Assembly: GCA_905116865.2 (NCBI GenBank)
Contig: CAJHNH020001113.1
Location: forward strand, 667,501 to 731,500
Direction: 5' to 3'
Source of the DNA: Candidula unifasciata
Taxonomy: Eukaryota > Mollusca > Gastropoda > Stylommatophora > Geomitridae
Length of the DNA: 64,000 nucleotides
Shown: one piece after another, positions 34,634 to 44,850 of the stretch
Layout: each line of letters starts with the position of its first letter
How positions within the stretch are numbered: position 1 is the stretch's first letter
Made by a program: the position numbers and the translations under genes
Notes under the pieces: generated by a model
What the model was told of the DNA's origin: nothing
Database searches by the model: none
The model's input: the letters and a program-made list of their open reading frames with translations, nothing else

Positions 34634-34690
34634 AGCGTAGTAGTAAGCGTAGTAGTAATGACAGCAGTAATAGTAGTAGTGTGTTGAATG
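34215..34690. repeat. (GTA)n/(GCA)n triplet tract
   Basis: About 475 bp of GTA with GCA blocks at 34255-34270, 34327-34345 and 34411-34425. The block GTAGCAGCAGCAGCAGCAGAAGTAATAGTTA recurs about 90 bp apart, so part of the tract was duplicated as a larger unit. Confidence 0.95.
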
Positions 34691-34899
34691 TCAAATAAAA
34701 TCATCTGTTTGGAGTAAAATAAAAATATATAACAAAAACTTGAAAGAGAACTCCCATGCCTGATGAAGAGGCCATTTAGCATCTTTACAAATGTTAAAAA
34801 GGGAACCGTCAGACCCACTCAGTTGTTTTCTGGCAGTGGCCCAATCGGTCAGAGCTTTCATGTTCCGGCGCCCATGGGATCCGAAAATGACATCTAAAT

Positions 34900-35060
34900 A
34901 ACCTAATATTATTGGAGGCCACGATCGTTGAGTGGCTAGGACATTTAATGGTCGTTCCGGTGGTCGTGTATTCGAATGCCCATAGATATATTTAGTTTTA
35001 ACTAACCTGTGCTTTAAAGTTGACCTAAAAATAAATGAGTAGCAGAAAATTTTATGAGGA
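34900..35060 (+). mobile_element. Decayed tRNA-SINE-like repeat
   Basis: A GTTGAGTGGCTAGGACATTT head, a GTCGTGTATTCGAATGCCC B-box-like segment and AAAGTTGACCTAAAAATAAA resemble family A at low identity. Confidence 0.45.
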
Positions 35061-35299
35061 GTAAATCCTCCACTGTGTAATTGTGATAAATATCACATCA
35101 ATTAATCAGGTGCATTTTCCGCAGTGAATTTGAGCTGCAACGGGTCTCCTTTACACGCGTTGTCTATTGCCTTGGTTGTACGCCTCTCGGATTGTAGTTT
35201 GTCAATGTTTGGATGTTGTCCACACTGTAGTATCATTGTCTACCAGTCACTATAACAGCATCATTTTTAGGTGTCCGAATTTCTTGCCCATTGTTTCTT
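35061..35299. other. Spacer, no gene recognised
   Basis: Short; nothing recognised. Confidence 0.5.
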
Positions 35300-35395
35300 C
35301 TGCTTGCCTTCTTCTTATTCTTCTTCTTCTCTTCTTCTTCTTCTTCTTCTTCTTCTTCTTCTTCTTCTTCTTGTTTTTCTTTCTTCTTTTCTTCT
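35300..35395. repeat. (TTC)n tract
   Basis: About 95 bp of TTC with minor interruptions. Confidence 0.95.
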
Positions 35396-35479
35396 TCAGG
35401 TCCTCTTTGTAGACGTTGGCGAGAGGATAGAGTTGTAAGTTAAAAGTTTATCTACTTTTTCCATGCCGCCGTTTCCGGC

Positions 35480-35755
35480 AGGTGGGCGCTGGTTGGCTTT
35501 TAGGAGTAATAAAATATATAGTAGAAGTAGTAACGTTGTAGTAATAGTTGTAAAAACACTAGTAGTAGTATCAGTAGCAGTAGCAATAGGAATAACAGTG
35601 GAGTTATTGTTAACAGTAGTAATTGTTGTTATTAATAACAGTAGTAATTGTTGTTACCACTAGCAGTAGTTATTGTTGTTATTATTCACAGCAGTAATTG
35701 TTGTTATTGTTAACAGCTCTAGTTGTAGGAGCGCTACAAGTTTTAGCAGTAGGCA
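35480..35755. repeat. GTA/ATTGTT low-complexity zone
   Basis: Imperfect AGTAGTA and a degenerate AACAGTAGTAATTGTTGTTA unit repeated about four times between 35590 and 35720. Confidence 0.75.
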
Positions 35756-35756
35756 T

Positions 35757-36140
35757 CATCATCATCAACGTGTAGCAGGTCCTTTGCAGAACGTCGCTCT
35801 CAACACTGTTTGCCTAAAAAAAACTCGGTCTCTCGCCAGCTCTCCCGTCTCATGTACTTTCTGCTCAAGGAAGTCACTTATATCTGTGCTCATCTTTGTG
35901 TTGGTCGGCCCCTGCCCCTCCTTCCTGGTACCATGCCGTCTGCTATTAATTTTTCCCAATAAGCTGCGGCGCTTGATATGGCCAAAATATTTCAGCTTCC
36001 GAGACAAGATGCTGTTTATCAGTCAATCTTCCTGGATATTCAGATCGTTTAAAATGTCAGAATTTCTTATTTTCTTTGTAGATGGTATTTTGAGAATCTT
36101 TCCATTGCATTTTAGCTCAAAACCCCATATTTTATTTTTT
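35757..36140 (-). mobile_element. LINE family b 3' end
   Basis: The minus strand encodes LNDLNIQEDWLINSILSRKL (with the last part in a new frame), KLKYFGHIKRR, and ELARDRVFFRQTVLRATFCK, ending at the GAT-type tail (plus strand CATCATCATCATCAAC). It extends upstream to the GFELKCNGKILKIPSTKKIR segment. Confidence 0.85.
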
Positions 36141-36174
36141 AAAGGACTGGGTGGTAGTAGTAGTAGTAGATTTT

Positions 36175-36385
36175 CACCCCACCAGAACATCACACAAGCG
36201 ATAAACACCCGTTGACAAAAAGTGCCACCATGTGGATGAGGATCACCGTGGAGAGGTCCCAGACACCGCGTTCAGCCATTAGGCCGTATAAGCCCTGCTC
36301 TTGCTCATGCCAATGGCTGGGCTATATTGCGGCCCCTGGCATGAGCCAGAGTAGGGCTTCAAATAACGAAAAATTCCATACTTAA
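36175..36385 (-). repeat. Family C repeat
   Basis: ACATCACACAAGCGATAAAC, GTGCCACCATGTGGATGAGG and CAAATAACGAAAAATTCCAT define a near-full copy that abuts the LINE at its left. Confidence 0.8.
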
Positions 36386-36781
36386 AAGGACGAGAATTAA
36401 TGAATATAGTAGGGAAGATGGGAGATAATCCACAACTCGCATCCGTTTGTTTCTACAGGGAAGATGCATGCTTTAAAAATTTTAATTTTGATTTCTTTGC
36501 TGGTGCTTAACCATAGACATTTATTGCTGTTTAAATATTAGTAATAATAGTAAAAGAAAAAGCAAATGCCTACCAGTTTTCTCGAGTTCTCTACATAATC
36601 TTTCACTGATCGGGTAATGTCAACGATTCACTTCTACATTTCAGGACTGTAACTTTATACCTTACGAATTATTTTCCTTACCTCAGTCACGGCCATCTCT
36701 TATTAGAGACGGCGTTGCCTCAGTTAACAAAGAATGAATTTAAAAATCTGTGATCCCCGTGTGGATTCGAGGCCCTGTTGT
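36386..36781. other. Spacer, no gene recognised
   Basis: AT-rich, nothing recognised. Confidence 0.5.
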
Positions 36782-37505
36782 GGGGAAAACGAGGTTCCGA
36801 TATCGATATTTGTTTAGCTTGTGTCCGCTAAACGATATTTCATATCGCAGGTTGTTTAGCTTGTGTCCGCTAAACGTTTAGCTTGTGTCCGCGCATTCCA
36901 TATCGCAGGTTGTTTAGCTTGTGTCCGCTAAACGATATTCCCATATCGCAGGTTGTTTTAAGCTTGTGTCCCGCTAAACGATATTCCCATATCGCAGGTT
37001 GTTTAGCTTGTGTCCGCTAAACGATATTCCCATATCGCAGGTTGTTTAGCTTGTGTCCGCTAAACGATATTCCCATCTCGCAGATTGTTTAGCTTGTGTC
37101 CACTAAACGATATTCCCATATCGCAGGTTGTTTAGCTTGTGTCCGCTAAACGATATTCGCATATCACAGATTGTTCAGCTTGTGTCCGCTAAACGATATT
37201 CGCATATCACAGATTGTGTAGCGTGTGTCCGCTAAACGATATTCCCATATCGCAGGTTGTTTAGCGTGTGTCCGCTAAACGATATTCCCATCTCGCAGGT
37301 TGTTTAGCTTGAGTCCGCTAAACGATATTCCCATATCGCAGGTTGTTTAGCTTGTGTCCGCTAAACGATATTCCCATATCGCAGGTTGTTTAGCTTGTGT
37401 CCGCTAAACGATATTCCCATATCGCAGGTTGTTTAGCTTGTGTCCGCTAAACGATATTCCCATATCGCAGGTTGTTTAGCTTGTGTCCGCTAAACGATAT
37501 TCCCG
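36782..37505. repeat. 43-bp satellite with two hairpins per unit, about 17 units
   Basis: The unit reads GTTGTTTAGCTTGTGTCCGC then TAAACGATATTCCCATATCG and CAG. It contains GTTTAGC-8 nt-GCTAAAC and CGATAT-4 nt-ATATCG, both perfect inverted repeats in the standard unit. One early unit is duplicated in part (36856-36890). Variants such as GCGTGTG and CATCTCG affect single stems. Confidence 0.95.
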
Positions 37506-37539
37506 GTTAACGTTGTATTGATATCATTTTTGTTTCACA

Positions 37540-37775
37540 GTTAAAGTTAGTTGCGTATCCTTTACAGGACGTTGCAGGGCTAACCTAGCTTCGTTTGGCT
37601 GTTGCGGTTTCTCAACACACAGTTTACGTTCAGTAGTTTGCCATTGCTCACTGAACGGTCAGCTCTCGGTACCACTATCGAAACCAACGCAAGACAAACC
37701 GTCCGCAAATGGGATCGAACCCGGTATGACGAAGCGCGCTCGCAATGCCTAAACCACAGACGCCGATACTGTTTC
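37540..37775 (-). mobile_element. Family E tRNA-derived SINE
   Basis: The plus strand shows AAAGTTAGTTGCGTATCCTT at the 3' end and GGGATCGAACCCGGTATGAC (B box, reversed) then GCGCGCTCGCAATGCCTAAA at the head. A near-full copy lying against the 43-bp satellite. Confidence 0.85.
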
Positions 37776-37829
37776 ACTGTACGAATTAAATATGTCGCTT
37801 ATATACATATATATGTATGCATATGTATT

Positions 37830-37868
<39 letters not shown>

Positions 37869-37870
37869 TT
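37830..37870. repeat. (TG)n-(TA)n microsatellite
   Basis: A short GTGTGTGT run followed by TATATA. Confidence 0.9.
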
Positions 37871-37959
37871 TCTAAGTATCCAGAAACCATGAGTTGTTAA
37901 CCCTTTGGCTCTCTACTATGGATATCGCAACCCTTCGGCCTTGATTCCATGATAGATAC

Positions 37960-38050
37960 CGTAAATCTTGGAGAACCCGGACCACAAGGAGTTCGTCACC
38001 CGGTCGCCTCGCAGTCAGGTTTAGCCCACTGCGCTAGCCAGCGGGACATG
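37960..38050 (-). mobile_element. tRNA-like relic
   Basis: On the minus strand TGGCTAGCGCAGTGGGCTAA is a good A box. The B-box region (GCGACCGGGTGACGAACTCC) is degenerate. Probably the head of another SINE or an old tRNA copy. Confidence 0.5.
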
Positions 38051-38254
38051 TATATGTATGTATACTTCTTATATATTTACCACCAGTGTTTATGGTTTAA
38101 GATCATGATGCGGTCAACATAATCACCCCCCGCCGTTACTTCCTAAAACAATTCCTGTTACCAACAGTACGCTGGGTTCTTCTGATAGCTAAGGTCAATT
38201 TTGAGTCAAATTTTGTGTCAATTTTGAGTCAATTCTGAACACACATGCGGATTT

Positions 38255-38530
38255 CTTCTTCGCGTTCACCGGTTGTAAATTACTGCGGAAAGTTTTGGCT
38301 GTTTGCCAACTACTGGACTTCAGTTTTGATCCAGAACTTGAGTTTTGTGTGCACATCTGTTTTACAGATCTAGCTTATTTGTAATCAGACTGTTGGTTCC
38401 CCGCCTCTTAGACAGATACACTCCGAGTTCAAGAAGCAACACCTCGACTTTTATGACATGCTTGCTGTGGGCAGTAGGTCTATTATCTCCCTTCCCCAAA
38501 ATGGGTCTCTGTAACCCACACAGAGATGTG
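38255..38530 (-). repeat. Family B SINE-like repeat, near full length
   Basis: Starts TTCTTCTTCGCGTTCACCGG and includes CCAGAACTTGAGTTTTGTGT, ACAGATCTAGCTTATTTGTA, CGAGTTCAAGAAGCAACACC, TTATGACATGCTTGCTGTGG and the far end CCAAAATGGGTCTCTGTAAC. Good guide copy for the family. Confidence 0.85.
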
Positions 38531-38543
38531 CCAGCGTCTAGCC

Positions 38544-38938
38544 CAGCGGCTCTCAACCTACAGGTCGTGACTCTTTTGTGGGTAGAACGACCGTTTGACA
38601 GGGGTCCCTAAAAGACTATCGAAAAACACAAATTTACTAAAGTTATAAAGTAGCAACGAAATTATTGTATGGTTGAGAATCTGTGTCGAAGGATCGTCAG
38701 AACACGAGGAACTGTGTCGAAGGATCGTCAGAACATAAGGAACTGTGTCGAAGGATCGTCAGAACATAAGGAACTGTGTCGAAGGATCGTCAGAACACGA
38801 GGAACTGTGTCGAAGGATCGTCAGAACATAAGGAACTGTGTCGAAGGATCATCAGAACATGAGGAACTGTGTCGAAGGATCGTTAGAACATGAGGAACTG
38901 TGTCGAAGGATCGTCAGAACATGAGGAACTGTATTAAA
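38544..38938 (+). mobile_element. SPIN-like hAT element (copy 2), truncated and inflated
   Basis: The left end CAGCGGCTCTCAACCTACAG is followed by GTCGTGACTCTTTTGTGGGT and AGACTATCGAAAAACACAAA, then AAAGTTATAAAGTAGCAACG. This is the reverse complement of the right part of copy 1 at 14400-14460. A 31-bp internal unit is repeated about 8 to 9 times, and the element stops after GAACTGTATTAAA, lacking its second terminus. Confidence 0.8.
38672..38935. repeat. 31-bp minisatellite, about 8 to 9 units
   Basis: The unit is GAACTGTGTCGAAGGATCGT then CAGAACACGAG or CAGAACATGAG. It lies at the part of the SPIN-like element that is amplified in copy 1 (reverse complement carries GTTCCTCATGTT). Confidence 0.95.
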
Positions 38939-39050
38939 TTTATGTGCTGATGAAGGCTAATCGCCGCAACGTCCTTTCTTTGTTTATTGTGATTGATTTT
39001 GTAAAGCTATCATAAACTGTTTGTTTTTTCTTACCAACTTTTTCTCTTCC
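38939..39050 (+). other. Repeat with a hammerhead-like core
   Basis: CTGATGA (38947-38953), potential stem GGC/GCC, then GCAACGTC. Homologous to 13277-13380. It starts exactly where the SPIN-like copy stops. Confidence 0.35.
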
Positions 39051-39694
39051 CTGTAATATTCTACCCCTTTAAAAACGTAGGTTGTAGTTGCGACTAGGTT
39101 ATGTGTGTCACAGAAAATGGGTTAGCATTGCACGCCACCAAGAACCTTGAAAAGAACTCCTGCAGTGTGGATGCGATCAAAGGAGACAGACCCAAATACT
39201 GTCCAGACCGGTGACGAAGTCGTTTACCAGCGTTTACCACTGTAGAAGTGCTGGGACCTGGGTGCTCCTTGGTTGACTACCACGGTCCTGAAATCCCGTG
39301 CTATAAGTATGAAAGCTTTTCTTGATACAGGAGGGTCTTGCTAGACACATTCGCCATCGCCATGGACTGTGTGTCATGCCTCGTAATAGAGCAATATAGC
39401 ATTGTAGTCTTGAAAGACTGAAAGGTGCCTGTCACTTTGCCACTCAACGGTCGGCCTTGGATAACCACAGTCGAAACAAAAACAAAAAAAAAAACTGGGG
39501 TCGGGGGGGGGGGGGGGGGGGCTGTTCTTCCAAATTGCCCTCTGTAGGATTGAACCCGGCATCTTAGAACCTATCGGGAAAATATTGGAAAATAGTACTA
39601 GAAGCAAAAGGCAATAGACAAGAAGCAATCAGTGAGTAATGTTCCATTTACTTTCCGGATTTCCTGTTACCGATTTTAGACTGGGTCGATCTAG
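39051..39694. other. Spacer with a G homopolymer
   Basis: G run near 39505-39521 after an A run at 39484-39494. A GATTGAACCCGGCATC block at 39550 looks like the B box of a decayed SINE on the minus strand. No gene. Confidence 0.5.
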
Positions 39695-39935
39695 GTTATT
39701 AAGTTAGTTGCGTATCCTTTACAGGACGTTGCAGGGCCAACCCCAGCATTTTATGGCTGTTGTGATTTTTCTCGGCAAAATTTATGTCCAGTAGTTTACC
39801 ATTGCTACTCAACGGTCAGCTCTCGGTACCACTGTCCAAACCAATGCAAGACAAACCGTCTGCATCATGGATCGAACCCGGCACCTCAGCATTACGAAGC
39901 ACGTTTGCAACGCCCAAGCCATAGATTTGGGTAGC
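39695..39935 (-). mobile_element. Family E tRNA-derived SINE
   Basis: GTTAGTTGCGTATCCTTTAC, GTTTACCATTGCTACTCAAC, GCAAGACAAACCGTCTGCAT and GGATCGAACCCGGCACCTCA mark a near-full copy; the head ends CAACGCCCAAGCCATAG. Confidence 0.85.
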
Positions 39936-40303
39936 ATAGGTCATTTATAAAATGTTTTTCCCCCTCCTCTTTTTTTTGTGTCGACTTTTGTTGTCTTTTT
40001 AAATTTCAAAGGGAGGGTGGGAGAATTGCAAGTTGAAAAGTTGGGTGACAATGGAATCGCCAAATTTGTTTCATATTACTATTTTAAGTAACAAGCAGGA
40101 TTGACCTGATTATGTCAGTCAATTCATTGGGTGTCATCTCCGCAATTGAGGTTGGCTACTTCAGATTTTTAACAAGCTTCTCTCTCGCTTTATTTATATT
40201 CTCTATGCATATCTTGATGTTAGCTTCTAGCTTTTATCGCTGTACAACTGTTGTCTGTCTGTCTTTAACTTTTCCATCAAACAAGGCTTGTATAAGATTG
40301 TTG

Positions 40304-40563
40304 GGTTCTTTATTATTATCTTACCCCAGATGACGTCACAGAACAGTCCAACATTTTAGACGGTGGTAAGACCGGGTTTTCCGGCTTTCTGATGCGTTTA
40401 ACGACCCCAAAACATATAGAACTGGCTCTAACACCAACCCACCTACGAGAGTGCAGCCTAGGTCCCACGACTGCATGCAGCCTATCTACCACCCCCTGAA
40501 ATATTAGACCGTCCCGTGACCTCTGGATTGTCCCTCTTTGGGGTAGGATATTAAAAAAGCACC
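40304..40563. mobile_element. Family D MITE with perfect 8-bp target duplication
   Basis: 260 bp flanked by GATTGTTG at 40296-40303 and 40564-40571. The left end is GGTTCTTTATTATTATCTTA and the right end, read on the minus strand, GGTGCTTTTTTAATATCCTA. Both continue to ACCCCA. It carries TGACGTCA at 40331-40338. An 8-bp duplication fits hAT, P or Merlin-type transposases; none is encoded here. Confidence 0.85.
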
Positions 40564-40569
40564 GATTGT

Positions 40570-40790
40570 TGTTCATCTTCACTTCATCTTTTACCACTTC
40601 GCGTGTCGAGGGAGATATAAGGTTCTGTTGCTAGCTCTTCTGGCCGCCTCGATCACAGACACATAGTGCTGTTGTAGAGTTTCTTTGTTGTTATATGTTT
40701 GTTCATCTTGTTTTTGGTCTACCTCGCGACTTACGTCTTTCTCCTCTTTTGATGTATGCCTTGAGTGGTATGGTATCACAAGACTTTGTA
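40570..40790 (-). mobile_element. LINE family c 3' end
   Basis: The minus strand encodes a YHSRHTSKEEKDVS segment and ETLQQHYVSVIEAARRASNR then TLYLPRHAKW-stop. It closely parallels LQQHDVPMVEAARRARNRTL at 63360. It abuts the right target duplication of the family D MITE. Confidence 0.8.
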
Positions 40791-40934
40791 ACTAATTTAG
40801 AATTAGTTTTTGCAAGCGAATTTTTCTCTTATGAGAATGTTTTGTCTTTGAATGTCTGTTTTATATATTTAAAAAAAAAAAAACGCTGTTTTCGTCTCTT
40901 TAGATCTTCTATTTTTAATGTTTTTGTTTCCACT

Positions 40935-41155
40935 AGCTCTTTTTCTTCTTCGTGTTTACGGCTGTAAACTCCGGCGGAAAGTTCTGGTTGGTTGTTTCTG
41001 GACTCTAGTCCTGCTCCAGAAACGGATGTGCACGCAACAGGGCTGACTCATCTGCATGCAGACTATTAGTTCGTTGCCTCTCAGACTTTGAAGGAAGCTC
41101 CCAAGTAATGTAGCAAGGTCAGGTGATACCGGTGCGGAAAATATCCCCCCCCCAT
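40935..41155 (-). repeat. Family B SINE-like repeat
   Basis: TTTTTCTTCTTCGTGTTTAC, CGGCTGTAAACTCCGGCGGA, AGTCCTGCTCCAGAAACGGA and ATGCAGACTATTAGTTCGTT match. The distal part is shortened. Confidence 0.8.
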
Positions 41156-41351
41156 ACACACACGTGCGCGCGCACACACATATTTTTTACTTGAAAAACA
41201 CTCATTTTGTGCCATTCTTACCCCCTCCCCCTCCCCCAGTGGTGACACCCAGTGAGACCTGCATAGATATAACGTTTCGCTATGAGTGTGTTCTTAGTGT
41301 TTGCTCTAATACGGTTAAAAAAGGGGGTGGGGAGAAACCGCAGCAGCACCA

Positions 41352-41417
41352 GAAGAAGAAGAAGAAGAAGAAGAAGAAGAAGAAGAAGAAGAAGAAGAAG
41401 AAGAAGAAAGAGAAGAA

Positions 41418-41449
<32 letters not shown>

Positions 41450-41493
41450 AAAAGAAGAAAGAAAGAAAGAAGAAAGAAGAAAGAAAGAAAGAA

Positions 41494-41547
<54 letters not shown>

Positions 41548-41655
41548 AGAAAGAAAAAGAAAGAAAGAAAGAAAGAAAGAAAGGAAAGAAAGAAGAAAGA
41601 AAGAAAAAAAGAAAGAAAGAAAGAAGAAAGAAAGAAAGAAGAAAGAAAGAAAGAA

Positions 41656-41695
<40 letters not shown>

Positions 41696-41758
41696 AAAGA
41701 AAGAAAGAAAGAAAAAGAAAGAAAGAAAGAAAAGAAAGAAAAAAAAGAAAGAAAGAAA

Positions 41759-41789
<31 letters not shown>

Positions 41790-41900
41790 AGAAAGAACTC
41801 AAGGAAAGAAAGAAAGAAAGAAAGAAAGAAAAAGAAAGAAAGAAAAAGAAAGAAAGTAAAAGAAAGAAAGAAAGAAAGAATCACGAAAGAAAGAAGAAGA

Positions 41901-41931
<31 letters not shown>

Positions 41932-42073
41932 AGAAAGAAAGAGAAAAGAAAAGAAAAGAAAGAAAGAAAGAAAAAGAAAGAAAGAAAGAAAGAAAGAAAG
42001 AAAAGAAAGAAAGAAAGAAAAGAAAAAAAAGAAAGAAAAAAAAGAAAGAAAGAAAAGAAAGAAAGAAAAGAAA

Positions 42074-42105
<32 letters not shown>

Positions 42106-42107
42106 GA

Positions 42108-42146
<39 letters not shown>

Positions 42147-42149
42147 CAA

Positions 42150-42185
<36 letters not shown>

Positions 42186-42460
42186 AAAAGAAGAAAGAAA
42201 GAAAAGAAAGAAAGAAAAATACGAAGAAACTGACGAAGAAGAAGAAGAAGAAGAAGAAGAAGAAGAAGAAGAAGAAGAAGAAGAAGAAGAGAGAAGAAGA
42301 AGAAGAAGAAGAAGAAGAAGAAGAAGAAGAAGAAGGAAGAAGAGAAAAAGAAAGAATAAAGAAGAAAAAGAAAAGGAGGAGGAAAGAAGGAAAGAAGAAG
42401 AAGAAGAAGAAGAAGAAGAAGAAGAAGAAAAGAAGAAGAAGAAGAAGAAGAACGTATCGA
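41352..42460. repeat. 1.1-kb GAAA/GAA purine tract
   Basis: Plus strand is almost pure A/G: GAA at 41352-41410, then GAAA with many AAG variants to about 42225, then GAA again. It may form triplex (H-DNA) structures, and its assembled length is uncertain. The 190 to 230 codon frames on both strands are artefacts. Confidence 0.95.
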
Positions 42461-42770
42461 TCGACGCAGATCGAAAATAAATGAGCAAAAGTAGGTGTAA
42501 AAAACACTGAAAAATCGACAGCTAACGTGGAAAAAAGCAACAATTCGAACCTGTCAGTCGCTAATGATGACAGCGCCTGGCCTCAGGAACAAAAAGTACA
42601 GGGAAGAGATGTCATTTGGAAAGAATAATGCACTGGAAAGTCTGTCCATTTGTCTACCTAATGTCTGTCTGTTTAATGAATTGTCTGTTTGAATGACTAT
42701 ACGTGTATAATTGTGTTTGGGCCTGTTTATCGGACTAATTGTATGTTAGTCTATATCGCTATCGAAATGG
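42461..42770. other. Spacer, no gene recognised
   Basis: Short TCTG-rich stretch near 42645-42690; no gene. Confidence 0.5.
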
Positions 42771-42950
42771 CCTTCTTCTTCTTCTCTTCCTTCTTCCCCT
42801 TTTCTTCTTCTTGTTTTTCTTGTTCTTGTTCTCTTTCTCCTCATCCCCTTCTTCTTCTTCTTCTTCTCTTCTTCTTCTTGTTTTTTCTTCTTCTTCTTGT
42901 TCTTCTTGTTCTTCGTGTTCTTGTTCTTGCTCTTCTTCTTCTTCTTCGTC
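42771..42950. repeat. (TTC)n/(TTG) pyrimidine tract
   Basis: TTC with TTCTTG and CTC interruptions. No family B end is seen at either side. Confidence 0.9.
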
Positions 42951-43504
42951 ATCACCTCCCTATCCATCTACTTTTTTCGTTCATCCGAGGACGTAATTGC
43001 GTTGTGCCTGTTTACAGCATTGCTGCGATTGGTGTACCTTTCGACCAGCATATCTGACTTCTCCATGCATGTGCTGTCCCGATTAACCTTCTCGGACCTC
43101 TCTGCCTGTCAGTCTCTATGTCTGTCTCCCCGCAAGCCTCACAGTTGTAATACATTTATCGGAAATCTGTAGATTCTGAGGCTGCATTTCAACCCTGCCC
43201 TGTGATCCCTGCCTGCATTTCCGCTGTCGGTCCGGTGAATCAGCGTACACGCTACTCGCACATGCAACCCTCGCCACAGGTTACCTGCTCGCTGGAACTA
43301 TCGTGAAAGCGAAAAGTTAAAGAATATCGCTACATTTGTGATTGCTCTGTTTTGTTTGTTGAAGCGTAAAGCAGATGATTATCTGTTAATTTCCATGGAT
43401 TTATTTTACTTGTGTGCGATCGCAGTGAAATCAGTTGGGGAAAAGGTAGAACTAAACAAAGAGACTGGCAAAAACAATACAAACAAATTTGTAAAAAAAA
43501 AAAA
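42951..43504. other. Spacer, no gene recognised
   Basis: Unique-looking; ends in an A run at 43494-43508, which could be the tail of the following SINE. Confidence 0.5.
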
Positions 43505-43790
43505 AAAAGGTCCTTTTTCCACGCCTTTAGGCATATAGGGTATACAGGGCTAGTCCAAAATATTTATAGACCAATCGGCATAAGATGGGCGATGTGGTGG
43601 TTAGCATCACGGCGGCCGCTTTTACTTCCCGGTGCTGCACCCGGTGCCCACTCAAGGCTGGGTCGACCTGGGAGATAAGGTCATTTTTGGAAAAAAAAAA
43701 GTCAGGCTCCGCCAGGAAGAGAATCCACGACCTTCCGATCCGCACGCGAGCGTCTAGCCGCTAGGCCACGGCGTCTCCCGGAGAAATTTG
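43505..43790 (-). mobile_element. Family A tRNA-derived SINE
   Basis: Near-full copy. The head, at the right end, reads on the minus strand GTGGCCTAGCGGCTAGACGC (A box) but has a damaged B box. Body blocks are CCACGCCTTTAGGCATATAG and AAGGCTGGGTCGACCTGGGA. Confidence 0.85.
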
Positions 43791-43794
43791 TAAA

Positions 43795-44075
43795 AGGACC
43801 CAATTCCACGTATTCCGGCGCTTTTGACATACAGGGCTTTACCTATATAGTATTTTATGGACCAATCCTCCTCGGTGGGGGGGGGGGGCGGGACGTGGTT
43901 AACATCAAGCTGTCCGCCTTTACTTCTCCGGACTTTACCTGGCACCCAGTTAGGAGCTAGGTTGGTCGACCTGAGAGCCACGGTCATTTCTGAAAATGTC
44001 CGGCTCCGTTCAAACTTGAACCCACGACCTCCAGATACACAGGCGAGCGTCTAGTCGGTGCACCACGACGGTTCT
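43795..44075 (-). mobile_element. Family A SINE, diverged tandem neighbour
   Basis: Follows the previous copy within a few bases in the same orientation. Blocks include GGACCAATCCTCCTCGGTGG, GGTCGACCTGAGAGCCACGG and the head GGCGAGCGTCTAGTCGGTGC. Clearly older than its neighbour. Confidence 0.75.
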
Positions 44076-44589
44076 ATTATATCTGTACTCGTAAAAATGC
44101 CATTGCGCAAATATTAGGTGCTTGGTAGAAAGAAATAATAAGTTGAGAATTGATATGACATCACTAATGTCCGTCCCATAAGTGCTCAGTCTTCTTCTAC
44201 GATAGTCAACGAAGAGTGTTCTACATGTCTGCCTACGTAATGCATGTATACCAGTCTCATCTCATATTAGTCCTCTTGTGTAACCTTTCCGCCCTGTCTC
44301 CTCCTGGCTGCTGCCTGCAAGTCTGACCACTGTTTAATTACATAAATCTCAATCTGCATGGTAAGTCAATATGGATAATTCTATATAGCTGCTTCAACAT
44401 CAGAAGAACTGTAAAGAATATGTGTTGCCCAGGCATTGTGACCCCTTCCTCTGCATGCTTTATTTACTCCAAGGAAAGGTAACACCAAAACATTTCAAAC
44501 AAAGCATGCAGCAGAAGCTGCTAGATCAGAACTGCAGCGCTATGTCTATACGCTTGTCGGAGCTTCCTTCCTAGACCAGCTGCCAGCCA
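44076..44589. other. Spacer with an 11-bp inverted repeat
   Basis: CTGCATGCTTT at about 44452 and AAAGCATGCAG at about 44503 are perfect complements about 40 bp apart. No element or gene recognised. Confidence 0.5.
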
Positions 44590-44850
44590 AGGCTAAGGGC
44601 TCCGATGGATAATGTTGGCTGTTCGTCCGCTAGGACTTTGGTTTTGTACCAGGGTCTGAGTTTTGCGAGTACATCGTTCTACTGGCTTATATGTGTGTGG
44701 TTGGTTGGTGAGCTAGGGCTGATGCACTCCGACTTCGAAGAAATGCCATAATTAGTCGACTTCACGTCATGCTTGTCTAGGAAAGACAGTGGGTATATTA
44801 TACCCCCCCCCCACCCACGATGGGGCCCTGGAACCTACTTGGGGCGTTCA
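44590..44850 (-). repeat. Family B SINE-like repeat, diverged
   Basis: AAGGCTAAGGGCTCCGATGG and TGGCTGTTCGTCCGCTAGGA lead to ACTCCGACTTCGAAGAAATG, TTAGTCGACTTCACGTCATG and CACCCACGATGGGGCCCTGG. Confidence 0.75.

Noticed and set aside
41164..42543. Several 190-231 codon frames rich in K/E or S/F
   Set aside because: They are translations of the GAAA/GAA tract in all frames and on both strands. The same applies at 29484-30239 and 48429-48836.
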